A stretch of 64,000 nt of DNA from Durusdinium trenchii (GCA_963970005.1 CAXAMN010021385.1:457375-521374), one strand, 5' to 3'; positions 51,849 through 63,840 are shown, counted from the first letter of the stretch. The notes: generated by a model not told the origin, from the letters alone. Translations and numbers: made by a program.

Positions 51849-54628
51849 AACAGCCACAGTGTTCGGGTCGGCACACACTCCCATAATGTTGATATCAGCC
51901 TTCCTCCGGAGGCCAAAGCAGGGCTATGTCCCATCGATGTAGATTCTGACAGTTGTGGTCTTTGCCAATTGCTGCTGCCATTTGATTCAAGCACCTGACT
52001 TGCAGACTGGAGGGATGGCTAGCAGAGGTCTTGGTGGAAAACTGCTTTAAGGAGCAAACATTGTGAAAGCGAGACGGCTAAACTCAGGACTTTCCGTTGC
52101 TTGTTGCTGGCCGTTCTGTTGCTTCATGCCAAGGCCATGCGCTGCCGCCGTCCCCCCTGCTCTCCCCAGGGCGGCAACTATGTGGCGTTTCGCCAAGTAG
52201 AAATCTTGGATTTTGGATCAGGAAGGAGTCAACCAGCTAAGTATGAGGAGATTCGAGGCACATAACTGTTGCTGAAGACACATGCCAAAGATTCGATCCC
52301 CCGCTATTCGGACACACCTGAGGTCCATTGATGACATCGCGAGGGGTGATCCAGACATGTGACGCACACATGTAATGACGAAGCTGGTCCTTTGCTTCCA
52401 CAAATTCAGACTGCCAGGAAGTTCAGCCCATACCTTCCCCCAAGCCGCGCCCCCAGCTTTGAACCAACCAGAATCAGTTCCAGTAGAGTTTAGACGCAAC
52501 CGTCAGGGCTGCACGAAAGCGATTCCATCCAAACAGCAGGTAGCATCAAAGGGAGAGAAGCACACTTGGACGACTTCCCCCCCCAAATCTCAGCAATGTA
52601 TAATAACTTATGCACACTATGGCAAACTCACTCTTGGATTCGACAACCGAAGGAATGATAGGGGCGGTCAAGGCAGCCAAAGGACATCCAAGGAATGTTC
52701 GGGAGTTGCGTCAACCCCCTTGGGACGTGTAAGGGTTTTCCTAATGCCAACGCACTGCTTGGCGGCCTGGTTAGCCACCTTTCTGCGCAATGACGCAAAG
52801 CCCCGCCAAGCCCTTCGGGGGCACACATAAGCACTACGCAAGGACCAGTGCACCTACTACGAACAGTTTCATGAGAGAGGTAGTCTGACATTTGATTAGA
52901 GCATTGCAATTGAGGCTTTATGCTCGCCACACAAAATCAACGTCTGACTTGGGCCAGGCCGTGTTTGTCCAAGTTGTTGCATGGAATCTAAAAAACTAAA
53001 TTATTGAATAAACCGAATAAGATCAAAGAAGTCCGGAACCAGTTCCGGAACCAACGCAAGAGCTGGTCAAATTCCTTCTGCGTTAGTTTTTTGACATCAG
53101 GTACCCACAGAGCATTGTGTAGATGACCGACCGGAGTCTACCTTCTCCACGTCTCACATCACTTTTTGACAAGCCTCTCTATGATCAGGGAGCCTATGCC
53201 GACCCTCGGATGCGAACTCCGGTTGGGGCTTAGCGCTGTTCGATTGCCTTTTGGACAAGCAACCCTCTTGCTTTGCTGAATCTGAGGTTCCTGTTGGTCA
53301 AGGACTCAGATGGGTGCAGAGAGTCTTTGCTTCCTTTGAATTGCACGGAATGGATCAGTTGATTAGTTCACATCTATCGTTTGAGATGCCTTCTCCCCTC
53401 CTGGAAGATATTTAATCGTCCATAACTGCCCCATTGTGGATTACCCCTCATGTTTGACAGTGCACGACCTGTGAAGAGTTGTTTGTGGCTTGATATAATT
53501 GACATAGCTGCTAGCTTCAACTGCTGCCTTCGGCCTATTGCTGCAAATAGATCTGACTCACGGTGATACAAAATGTGCTTCCGGGACCCTCACAAAACGT
53601 CGCCTGTTTGTTTTATAGGCACACCTCCCCACCCTAGTAGCGTCCTTATATAAAATGTATTCAGAACGTGGGGAATTGAATCCTAGGTCAGCCCGGCGGT
53701 TTCACACTTGGAATTGAGGTGGCATGTCAGTGACGATCCTTCCACAGGCACTGGCTTCACATATGGAAGCTGTTGCGTAGCCTAGTCTGCCAAAGTTGTA
53801 GCACGGCCTAGTCATAGTCTCCCAGGCACGAGCATACAGCCCATTGGCCAATCGAGGCAATTTCGGGAAGCCTGGGTTTAATTTGACCTTGCCATCACTG
53901 GTAGATTGACCGTGTCTTGTCTACATTACTTCTGCTTTGTGCTCCTCATGGCATATTATGGCATATTGTGACAGTGAGGCAGTCCTGCGCCGGCGTCACC
54001 TCATGGAGGAATGGCGCAAAGGGAAACATTTTTCACGTTCCCTGCGCAATATATGACTCCGGCATGGTCAAAGTTGCATTCGCGAGACAGGACATTTTCG
54101 CAGCATTCTGCCCAGCCGGCATTGGCCTCACAAGTAATTGTCATAGGAAGTTCTTGGAGGTGAGTTTTGCTGAGGCCGGTGGTTCAGGTGTCCCGATCTC
54201 CTTCGCCTACTCTGGGTCCAGGTGTGGCACAATCACGGCGGGCTGCATCAGAAACAAGAAGGACGAGGACAATTGCACCACCAGTAGCTACTTGTTCTCA
54301 TCCTATTCTTGTTGGAAGACAAACTTAGACTGAAGTAATTGCCCTGCTATTCAATGACGGTGCAGGTCGGACATCACCCATGATGGTCTGGAGACAGGAT
54401 CGACTCATGTCAGTCACTTTCAGTTCAGTTTACTGTGTGTTCTTTCAATGCAGGCAGCCACTGCAGCAGCTCCAGCTGGTCCAGCTGGATGTAGCCAGGT
54501 CTGTTGACCAGCCTTCTTTGATTGACCGAAACTAGAGGTGGACAAGGTTTGGTTCAGGTTCAAAGACAACGCATGGCCACCTACAATTAGTCTTGAAAGC
54601 GCATGTACTTGGCTTGACATTAACCTAG
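51849..54628. other. Largely featureless region; one unexplained frame at 53917-54333
   Basis: The frame 53917-54333 (138 codons, no ATG start) contains MVKVAFARQDIFAAFCPAG and is crossed by a strong donor-like GAG|GTGAGT at 54163, so part of it may be an exon. Piece 51920-51990 (GLCPIDVDSDSCGLCQLLL) is also mildly protein-like. Nothing else supported. Confidence 0.3.
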
Positions 54629-55100
54629 AAACAAGTGCATCGCTACTAGTAACAAGTGCCTTACTAGTAGTGACAAGAAGCTATTAGAAACAAGTGCATC
54701 GCTACTAGTAAGAAGTGCCTTTCTAGTAGTAACAAGAAACCATTAGAAACAAGTGCATCGCCACTAGTAACAAGTGCCTTACTAGTAGTAACAAGAAGCT
54801 ATTAGAAACAAGTGCATCGCTACTAGTAAGAAGTGCCTTTCTAGTAGTAACAAGAAGCCATTAGAAACAAGTGCATCGCCACTAGTAACAAGTGCCTTAC
54901 TAGTAGTAACAAGAAGCTAGTAGAAACAAGTGCACCGCTACTAGTAACAAGTGCCTTACTAGTAGTAACAAGAAGCTACTAGTTGATTTAACTTTAGTTT
55001 AATTCTAAAAGCTTTTTGTTACTACTAGTAAGGCACTTGTTACTAGTAGCGATGCACTTGTTTCTAATAGCTTAGTAAGGCACTTGTTGCTACTAGCGAA
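54629..55100 (+). repeat. 20-nt modular repeat array that inverts on itself
   Basis: Forward tandem of an approximately 59-60-bp unit made of three 19-21-bp modules (AAACAAGTGCATCGCTACTAG, TAACAAGTGCCTTACTAG, TAGTAACAAGAAGCTATTAG), six to seven units, to about 54985. After a 30-bp AT-rich spacer the same modules run in reverse complement (TTGTTACTACTAGTAAGGCA) from 55010 to 55100. A transcript would fold into a long hairpin. Confidence 0.85.
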
Positions 55101-56271
55101 CCTTGAATCCTTTTTGGTGAACATGTGCATTTTTGAGGCACGGTCGCCACCCAGAACCAGAACGCTCGTAGGGGCCTCGGCGAATGTCCTGCATTCGGTG
55201 GAACACCATGCACTTCAGGATTGTACTGTTCCTGGCTTCACCGACTCAACCTGTGCTTTTTCTTTTCCACCGTGTGAGGTACACAGTGGAATTCCTTTTA
55301 GAGGCGGACTTTTGAGCTGTCGATGATTCGGACTTGCTGTGTCAAACATCGCCTCAATGGAGGGCCTTGCACTGGAGCGCAAGTGGCACCCCAGCCTTGG
55401 GCGTTGCGAGATGCGCCGAGTCCGGAAGCCCAAGATGAAGGTCGAACAGGTGCTGGAACGGGAGTAAACCTGTGGCAAACCACGGGGTCCGTCCCAAGTT
55501 GACGGTTGACAGTAGGTGCTGGAGCTTGGCAAGGCAGCTTGACAAGCAGAGTGGCTGGCTTCTTAGATAGGGTGACGCGACAAATTCTAGAAGTTTGTCC
55601 GGGTTTGCTCGTGACAGGTCAAGGCTGAGAATGTACCACAGCCTCAAGCCAAGTCGGCGATGCTGGTTTCCGAGCTTTCGCCCGCATGGCACAGAAATAT
55701 GGTGCAGAGAAAAAGAAAAAGCCCCCCACTCCCTTCTTACACCAAGCAGCCAATACGGAGCTGAGTATGGGTGAGACAACCTTACAGTACACATTTCAGC
55801 CTTGCCTAGGTCACCTATGCGGACAGCCAGTGGCCCGGATGGGATTACCAAGGCACCAGCAGAGCACTCAAATATTCCAGTTATAATCCCTACTCAATGC
55901 TGAGGCTCGCAAACTGTCGCCAAAGAGCGGCCACGCAATGTCACAGGAGGTGGGGTTGGTTTGGTGTCGGTTACAGTATATAGTTCCGCTGCTTTTGCAG
56001 TTCAACTTTCTCATCTAAGATTTCAACAGTGCATTTTTGACCTTTCGACACGAGTTCCAGTGAATTAGCTGCACGACGGCAGCTGTTAGATCACAATCCC
56101 TGCATCATTCTCGCTCTCTCTCTCTCTCTCGCTATACATCGAACAGGACGAGAATGGCATTGTTTCCTTGTCGGGTTTATTTTTGTAACTTCCTTTGGCC
56201 TCAAGAAGTCCTTGTTGTTTCCAACAGAGTTGGGAGTGCTGGGGGCTAGCAGTAGCTAAACTTGCAAGTTT
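55101..56271. other. No gene seen; CT microsatellite at 56108-56130
   Basis: Frames on both strands between 55215 and 55886 overlap each other and show no motif. (CT)n at 56111-56130. Confidence 0.45.
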
Positions 56272-56366
56272 CCCCCCAAATCTAGGAACCAAATGATTAG
56301 TGCGAGCGTGAGCTATCCTGTCTCCAGCTACTAGAAGCTGAAGTAGCTATGGGCGACCTACTCCCT
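56272..56366 (-). mobile_element. MITE-like family, copy 7 (reverse, hairpin absent)
   Basis: CCCCCCAAATCTAGGAACC, ATGATTAGTGCGAGCG then directly TGAGCTATCCTG. The central hairpin is missing at the same junction as in copy 9. Confidence 0.65.
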
Positions 56367-56549
56367 TACTTAATTAATAGTTATATAAGTAAGGAGGCAG
56401 GGCCACAGGGCCACGCTCTAAGCAGTGTCTGAGGTGCTCCGCCCACCGGTTCCAGCACCAGCGCTGTCTTTGACCTTACCACCAGATGGCAGGGACCCTC
56501 ACTCGTGTTCACTGAACGTATATGTATACAGAAATCAGAAAAGTCAACG

Positions 56550-57060
56550 GGCAATGATGACTCGAATAAACTCGTTGGCTGAGCCAACTTTTTCTGCTGA
56601 CAAACATTCACTGAGCCAATGAATCAGCTCTGAGACATGCTTGACCTGTGATCCAAAGTCGCTTGTGCTGAGTAAGTTGAGACATTGGTCGATGATGTCG
56701 AAATACAAACTCGTTGGCTAAGCCAACCTCTTGCTGACAAGCAATCAACTGAGCCGCAGCATCAGCAGTGGCGTGTGCTTGGGCAAGACTTGAACTTATG
56801 TTGGGCCAAAAGCATAGCATGCCTGCGAGTCAATTTTGGCAGTGAAATTCTTGACTGGCATGTGAGCTTGTGTGTCAATCGTGAGACCACCCAACCAATG
56901 GGTTTAAGTCAGCATAATCTAATGCACACCATATGAAGTCATGTAATGTAGATGAGTTCGTTGCATGGGGCAATGATGATTGAACATAAACTCGTTGGCT
57001 GAGCCAACCTCTTTGCTGATAACTCATTCCTGAGCCACTGGATTGCTCGTTGGATGTGTT
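56550..57060. repeat. Dispersed repeat with palindrome GTTGGCTGAGCCAAC
   Basis: AAACTCGTTGGCTGAGCCAA at 56569, 56708 (one base changed) and 56989, each preceded by a related lead-in and followed by CTTGCTGACAA-like words. The distances between copies are 139 and 281 bp, close to 1:2. The centre is a 7-bp inverted repeat with a one-base loop. Confidence 0.75.
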
Positions 57061-57379
57061 GTTCTTGCCAGGATGCTCATTTTTGTCACGGTGGTTGAAG
57101 TTGTGGCCTGCATATTGGCAAGTGATATCCATTGATGACCTTGATGCTAGCCTGATGATTGTTTGCTACGCTATGCTCAGGCTTGATAATGGTATCTCTG
57201 AGTAAAGCTGCTTTCTTCCAAGTGGTGGTGAGACCTGCAGGAGTTGGAACACATTTCCAACACAGACTGCCACACCTCCATGCTGCTCTGTATATGTGAC
57301 TCTTGACTCGGAGGATTTGCAAACAGCAGACGACAGAGCAAACAAGCTGTGCAAGAGACTTGGGCCGTGCACGGCCTTT

Positions 57380-57602
57380 AGGTCGAGAAGCGCGGGTGGC
57401 TCATGTTCGCGAGTCCCTGCTCAAGTGTGCAGCCGAGGTAAAGACTTGCTGCACACCTGTCATATGCGCATCCATAACATGTCACTGACTTTAGGGGTTT
57501 TGAGCTGGTTTTTGCACAAAGGCACATACATTGTGTTCAGCAAGAGATTGCTCGGCTGCAAGATGAGCGGCATAAATTGCAGCTTGGAAGGACTTCAGAG
57601 AC
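57380..57602 (+). CDS. Two exons of a coiled-coil-like protein
   Basis: 57381-57438 (acceptor tttag|GTCGAG, donor GAG|GTAAAG) encodes REARVAHVRESLLKCAAE; 57537-57600 (acceptor ttcag|CAAGAG) encodes QEIARLQDERHKLQLGRTSE. Both are charged helices with splice signals on both sides. No family recognised. Confidence 0.45.
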
Positions 57603-57654
57603 ATGACACGCTTCTTCCTCTTTACGATCGCTGATGTCCAAACAGCAAGATAAG

Positions 57655-57945
57655 AGGACGCTACTAGGAGCAAGGACGCTACTAGGGGCTCCAGGCATTT
57701 TAAGAAGATTGCTGTGGTTCAGTAAGCAATGTTGCCAAGGCCCTGTGCAGCAGCCCAGGTGCGACACTTGTTGTGGTACTGTGTTGAAAGGTGGCCCCTG
57801 AACTGCCAGGTGCAGGGCAGAGCTCAAGAAGAGGAAGAAGCTGTATGCAGGCGTGGCTTGTAGTGCTTCTAGAAATTTCAGAACTATAAGCCCCTAGTAG
57901 CTAGGCCAGGAGCCCCTAGTAGCGTTCTTGTTCCTAGTAGCTCCA
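57655..57945. repeat. CTACTAGGGGCTCCTGGC repeats, forward then reverse
   Basis: Forward units at 57655-57700 and reverse units at 57890-57945, again an inverted pair. No gene between them. Confidence 0.75.
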
Positions 57946-58206
57946 GAGAGGTGGGCACACTTCACACCTGAAAAGCGCTGCATCAAAAAAGTATCCGCTT
58001 GTGACGAACCCAGTGCTACGAGGTTGCAGCACTGGTGGCGCTCGAAGAGAAAAGCAAAAGAAGGACTGTGAGGGCTTGTCTTGACAAACCCAGCTGTGAT
58101 TGTAATATGTAATAATGTGTAGTGGTATGTTACTATGTTGCTTCCACTTTGTTTCCACTTTATTCGTTTCCAGCCTAAGTCCTTTTTTCCTCTTATATAA
58201 ATATAG

Positions 58207-60780
58207 AATGGAACTTGATGCGAGCGCTTTCGACCTCCTTCCTCCACCAGGCTCGCGCAGATTGTCCAAGAAGATTGGTGAAAACGGTTCCACCGTGCAC
58301 CTTGCCCGCAGATTTTTGTCTTCTCAAGCACTTCTTTTTGAGATCCTTTAAACTGTTGACTTTTTTCTACTTACTTATTATTGCTATTTCTAATGCTTCT
58401 ATTCTTGTTCTTTGGGGGGTAGGCCCTAGTACGGAGTAGCTCTACCTAGGACGCAGGCTTCTTTAAGGAAGCTCCCCCGCCTGAGGGTGGGGCGAAGCCT
58501 CCTTGAAGAAGCAACAGCCTTAATGATTTTGTTACTTGTTTTTTTTGGTAATCGTGTATTATTTCTTTTCATCACAAGATTTGAGCTTGGCACTGTTCTT
58601 TCTACACACCTCAGGCTGCGGCCCCGACACTTTGCAGCTGCCAGCAGCCTTAGCACTGAGCACTGAATTTTAGCTTGTTTTCGGATGTGCTTAAAGGGCT
58701 TAGGATGCAAATGCAAGTGACATTGCAACTTCATCAAAGGCACGAATTCAAAGATGGTTTCGGATCTACAGATGGCGGAGAAGGACAAGTCCAAGGGAGT
58801 TAAGGATGTCTTCGTGCTGGAGTTGGCTAAAGTCATTTAGCACTGAAACTTGACCTTTAAGCGAACTCAAGTTCGCAGGTTTGTCGAAGTCTCTGTTCAG
58901 CAGATCGGATGGTTGGGATCATTGGCGTGGCTGCAGGACCAGAGTTTACAGACTGTTTTGCTGAAGGATGGTGCTTAGTTGGTCGTTCTTTTGCGCATGA
59001 TCACTTGAAGGAGGAAAAGCGCCTGTATGGCACGGAGCTGGCAGACAGCGAAGATGTCAGGCCATCACCCTTTTGGTGATCGAAGAGCAACCCCTCAAAA
59101 AGGCAGTGAAATCCACACAGGTGGTGGTCAGAGCAGCGCGCGGCTGCTCCTTTGGACCGGGAGGCCTCCAAGCCGAGTCGACATCAAACTCACAGAGATT
59201 TCGTTATAGCACCTAGAAGCGATGGCCTCCAACCTAAGAGCCACAGTTCCACAGTTCCGCAAGCCCTATTCAACTTGTTCATTTTTGAGAGAAGTTTTTA
59301 CGGCCTCCTCGTAATCCAATCCTCTTCTTCACTGTAAAGCTAAAACAGTCAAAGCTCGTATTTCAGAGAACCTACCCATCCCTACCGCATTGATCTTCTT
59401 TGAACTGGGTATTATTTGCCTTGCCAGGTTGATCCGTGGGGTGCACTCAAATTGTCCAGCGCTTACTGGTTCGTGCCATTCATTCCAAGCATGCTCTCAA
59501 GTGGTGTTTGTTTGTGCGCAGGTCTTGCAGGTCCTGCAGGTGTTTGAACCAAAAGAAGGAAGGAACAAAGGAGGGATTTGGGCCCCTTTGATAAGGCCTT
59601 AGTGCAAATTGTTAGTTAAGTTGCCCTAAACATCTAGAAACCAAATCATTAGTGCGAGCGTGAGCTATCCTGCGTCCTAAGTAGTAGCTACCAAGCTACC
59701 AGCTACTTAAGCTACTAGCTACCTAGCTACTACTACCTACCTCACCTCCTAACGGCCTACCCCCCCTCCCACGGGCAACGGGCTAATAGTAATCCTTCCT
59801 TTTTTCATCTCTAGGCGCGAACATCTCGACAAGATGTGGTATGGGCACACGAACGAGAACATCGCTGAGGACCAAAGAATCAGATGGTAGAAATATCTTT
59901 TTCGGACAGCTATATACAGCGGATTACACAGCTTCACAGCTTGATTGTGGCGGTTCACATGGAAGGAAGAAGAGCTGTTGCTGCTGCGCCATCATCAACA
60001 GAAGTGGCTTTTTTGCACTAGCACGCTGTGCACACCACTCCAAACCGCAGGTTTTTTGAGTGACCAGCAGAGGTGCATCACACCACATATCTGATTTTGC
60101 CGAGTTGTTTATCGTGGACCAAGGATGCAGCGGAAGCAAAAGCCTCGCTTGCAGCAGCCTTCCCGGGCCCAGCCAAAGCTTCAGAAACAAACTGTGCGAG
60201 ATTCTCAGCTGAGCAGCTAAGCTTGAATTCAACACAGCGATAGGCAGATGCCAGAAAGACATCAGAGAAACATGTGATATGGAGTTTTCACAATGGAGTG
60301 TGGCAGACTTGTTTTAGGTGGCAAATCTCGTCTCGGCAGAACCTCCATGTCCGAGCACCTGAGAGTTTTGGGTACAGCTGCATCCGAAGAAAATGTGCTG
60401 ACAAAGTTTGCTCAAGAAAGTTAGATGAGAGTTTTCAGTTCCAATGTAGTCTCTTGCTGCTCAGGCTGCTCAGGCTGTGTCTCTGGAGCGGGAGCCTCAA
60501 GAATCGCTTGAAATGATACGATGCAAATTAATTCAAAGAGAACTGTACTATACAGTGTATATATATATATATACAGTAACTCGGAGTTGACAAAAGTTGT
60601 TTTGCTGTCAAAATCCACTCTGCAAGAGCGATTCTGGGTTTCTGGCCAAGCCTCCAGCAACCAGTATGTTGGAAAAGGCTATGGTCTGAGCAACCCGTCA
60701 AAGCTAGCTGCCAGACCTCATATTGGCAGGGCACCTGTCGCCAAATCGCGGCCTGTTGGTGCAGTTTGCCTGGCTTGTTT
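58207..60780 (+). CDS. Multi-exon gene of unknown function (exon set)
   Basis: Coding-like, mostly splice-flanked pieces on the plus strand: 58207-58350 (MELDASAFDLLPPPGSRRL, possible first exon), 58755-58838 (DLQMAEKDKSKGVKDVFVL), about 58910-59080 (IIGVAAGPEFTDCFAEGWC then DHLKEEKRLYGTELADSED), 59522-59602 (VLQVLQVFEPKEGRNKGG), 59815-59892 (REHLDKMWYGHTNENIAED), 60318-60420 (RLGRTSMSEHLRVLG then SEENVLTKFAQES), 60455-60510 (AVSLEREPQESLEMI) and about 60650-60760 (YVGKGYGLSNPSKLAARP). They may be one or several genes; no motif names them. Two MITE-like copies lie in the putative introns. Confidence 0.4.
58410..58548 (+). mobile_element. MITE-like family, copy 8 (forward, shortened)
   Basis: TTTGGGGGGTAGGCCCTAG, hairpin CTTCTTTAAGGAAGCTCCC / GAAGCCTCCTTGAAGAAG at 58459-58512, end TGTTTTTTTTGG. 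The left half is shorter than in copies 4 and 6. Confidence 0.75.
59620..59772 (-). mobile_element. MITE-like family, copy 9 (reverse, hairpin absent)
   Basis: ACATCTAGAAACCAAATCATT, AGTGCGAGCG then TGAGCTATCCTGCGTCC, a long TAGCTACxx run and GGCCTACCCCCCCTCCC. The exon at 59815 starts about 40 bp further on. Confidence 0.75.
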
Positions 60781-60978
60781 TCATTGCACGAACCTTCTAC
60801 ACACGTCTCTACAGCTGGATTTCATATGGCATGCTCACTGTTGAGTTCGAAGAACCCTTCAAAATTCAAAGGCCCGTGTTTCCCACAGAACATTAGGACG
60901 AAGGATACCTTTTTCATATCATGAGAAACATATGCGATACACGGTTGTCACATCCTATAATCAAAACATTGCGCAAGG

Positions 60979-62310
60979 TCAGAGTTCCAAGGGTTGCCAA
61001 AGGTTGACACTGGACACCTCTGAACTCTCAATAGCCAGGAATTGTCCTCCGTGAGAGTCACTCAGAGAGGGTTCTTGCCTGAGGGTGCTGGGTTGAGAAG
61101 AATGGAAGACTGTTTGCTTGTGCATGGGCAAAACCCCTGCTGGTCTGACTTTCCCGCGACGGGAAACGGTTTTGATTTGACAGCCTATGGCCCAGGTTGT
61201 CGGCAACGATACCAAAAAACTGCAAATCGTCATCACTTTCACCGCGATTCGATGTGAGAATTGCCCGTTCCTCGGAAGTGCAGGTGGAGTGGTCTGAGAA
61301 AAGGAATGAACAAATTTGCCCAAAGTAACTGCAACTTCACGTAACTCTTCCGAGGCAAAGCACACCCCTGGTCTTTTGCTCAGCCGACATGGAGTGAACA
61401 TCCGGGAGTGTAGTTTCTGACTGAGCTGAGGTCTTGTGCGGAATGGCATCCCGCCACGGGCTGCTTGACAGAAACTGGACGGTGGGACGGAACAGTCACT
61501 GTAGTTGTCACAAGGAAAATCTGATGTCTCAAATGTTGTGAGAATTGAGACATATTGAGACCATTTCTTGGAACTTGTCGCCGAGCCAAAGGGGTGGCAT
61601 TTCTCGTTCAAAAGACAACCTGGTTTTCAAATAACGAGTCCAGACTAGCCCAAGCTGCTGCGCATTCCTGCAACTCAGGCTCCGGCCCCGGGCTCAACGG
61701 CTGCTCCTACCAGGGCAAAGTTGGGCCCTAAGGGCGTAATAAGGGGCGTGGGTACAGACTGTAAGTCTGTGCTTGGTGTAGGAGACAGAGTCACTTGAAA
61801 AGCGATAAAATTACTTTCATTGTGATAGAGGAATGCGCAGTTTTTCAATGACCTCTGAACCTGTCTAAGAGAGAATGCATCACCTTATGAAAGCTGGTTC
61901 TTGATGGTCACAAGGTCTCCAGTGACACGGCCAGGGACCAGCTGGGTCAGCAACTGAGACCGAGCCTTTCCAACGCCAAATTATTCTTCGTGCTTTTACA
62001 TTCTTAGTCATTTGTAGAATTCCTGATCTGTCAACATGCTCGAATTCAGCAAGCTAAGGCACCAAACGTGATCGCGAGCACAAGCCGCCCAAATTTGACA
62101 GGCACGTATCAAAAGGTAATATCCCACGAGTCAATGAGACATGTGCCACCTGTATTGAGTGTGTAGTGTATTACTTCTCATGATTTCCAAACTTCTCTGC
62201 CAATACAACCACAAGCATCTACATAGTCGAGTCCAAGCGAAAAGTACTGTAGACTCAAGCACAAAGAATCTGCAGCATTCACAGGTAAGACAACACACAT
62301 GTGTAAACAC
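60979..62310. other. No gene supported; one long minus frame at 60979-61611
   Basis: The 210-codon minus-strand frame starts with ATG but shows no domain, no coiled coil and ordinary composition; overlapping plus frames look no better. The rest of the interval is featureless. Confidence 0.3.
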
Positions 62311-62317
62311 ATATATA

Positions 62318-62412
62318 GCCTTGCTCCTGGTAGTAAGGCCAGGAGCCCCTAGTAGCTTCTTGTTCCTAGTAGCGATGCCAGGAGCCCCTAGTAGCGTCCT
62401 TGCTCCTACATA
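62318..62412 (-). repeat. CTACTAGGGGCTCCTGGC repeat (reverse)
   Basis: TAAGGCCAGGAGCCCCTAG, AGCGATGCCAGGAGCCCC, TAGCGTCCTTGCTCCTA: three to four units. Confidence 0.85.
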
Positions 62413-62619
62413 TATTGGATGCACTGAGCACACTTCGGACCTTCGCCATTTTGAAGCTTTTGGCCACTTTCAATTCCAGGCGTGCTGAAGCCATGATCCC
62501 ATCTGAGTTAATGACTGCAGTGGTGCTTTTGAAGCTCCTTTGAGCAGCCTTGAACCACTGCAGATTCACATACATCAACGAGAATTAGATATGATATATT
62601 GTTCCTTCAGTAGTTTCCA

Positions 62620-62854
62620 CATTGCCAAACTGTCACCGAGCCTTGATGAAGCAAGTAATTTGGCAAGATCCCTAGATGTAGGCCGGAAGATCACGCGGGT
62701 TTCATGCTCATTCACTGCAGGGACAGTGTTGAAAGCTGCACATGCATTTGCAAAAGAGTGCAACCGGTTGCAGGATCTCTTTGCAGTTGCGAAAGCAAGC
62801 AGTGAATTCACTATGTTGTCGGTGCAGTGTTGTTGTTGGAAGACTGAAGACTGA
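62620..62854 (+). CDS. Coding-like exons, helical protein, unidentified
   Basis: The frame reads LSPSLDEASNLARSLDVGRK, then after a possible acceptor (actgcag|GGACA, 62722) TVLKAAHAFAKECNRLQDLF and AVAKASSEFTML. The second part is a regular amphipathic helix. It may precede the dioxygenase gene or end the previous one. Confidence 0.4.
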
Positions 62855-63120
62855 AGACGAGTGTGAGAGCTGCCTGCTGCCTGCTTGAAATGGAGTGAAG
62901 GGTTCAGGGCCGGTGCACTTGCAATTGATCAGATGACAAAAACAGAAAGGGCCCAAGTCCACCTTCTTTTTAAATCTATATTTTTGTTTTTGTCAATTTA
63001 TACTCTCATTATTGTAAGTATTTGCATTTTTTTAGCTATATTTATATATTTTTTCTGATTTCTGTTTATCTACCTCTTTGTGACTGTTCAACATTCTGAG
63101 GCCATTGCTGTAGATCCCAG

Positions 63121-63840
63121 GAACATGGAGGAGCCGAATTCTGAGGCCATCGGAGACAAGGATTCTCAAGGGTGCTTAATTTCATCTTTTTGATGCATTT
63201 GTTGCTGAAGAATGAGAAGGTGTCTGCAAAGTCTTAAAACATGGCCTTGGTCATCCATCACATTGGACACACTCTTTCTGTTTTAACGTTTGTGCCTGTA
63301 CGGCGCTTCATCAGGTCTTGAAGGCCTTCAGGGTCTTCGAGGATCCTGAAATTATGGTGAGGTGCCAATCGTCTTTGCGCAACCTTGAGTTCCATGCTTT
63401 TGTGTGAGATGAACAATTCAAATCCTTTCTAAGGTAATACCGAACTTTTTGAATGATGATGAGATGCAGCATTTGCTCGACCTTGCAGATGTCATTGCCT
63501 TGGATACCTTCCGTGGTTTGGATGTGTGGCTTTGATTTAATTCTTGTGTTGCGCAGTGGCATGATCGTTGCGGACTGCTACTGTGCACTTGAAGACTGGT
63601 GATGCGCCAAGGCCTACTGGGTACCCTCTACAGTCGGTTCTGGTGTCTACAAGTACGCCGTGGCCGGGTTTGAGAGACATTCTAGATCATTCTAGAACAT
63701 TGAGACTGTGAAGCTGAGAAATCGTTTTGTGCCTGATTTTGCGATCTACTTCTTGCTGCCAGGACAAATGACGAGTCCAAGGACTTGCAGAACAAACAAT
63801 CCAAGACCCGCACATCCTACTCCTGCATGCTTAGGCTAGC
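63121..63840 (+). CDS. Prolyl-4-hydroxylase-like 2-oxoglutarate/Fe(II) oxygenase, 5' exons (gene continues off the window)
   Basis: Exons 63121-about 63171 (MEEPNSEAIGDKDSQ), 63315-63356 (VLKAFRVFEDPEIM), 63434-63490 (VIPNFLNDDEMQHLLDLAD), 63612-63652 (AYWVPSTVGSGVYK) and 63763-about 63833 (TNDESKDLQNKQSKTRTSY then SCML). From 63315 on the phases join exactly. The sequence is the N-terminal part of the P4H fold: 'xIPNFLxxxExxHLLxLA', then 'S.VG.G', then a basic 'SxTRTS' segment. The iron ligands (HxD...H) would come later, outside the window. These enzymes hydroxylate proline or related residues using O2 and 2-oxoglutarate. Donors are GT, with GC likely for the last. The first exon is less certain. 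Confidence 0.75.

Noticed and set aside
60979..61611. 210-codon minus-strand gene
   Set aside because: No domain, no splice context and no codon or composition signal distinguishing it from overlapping frames.
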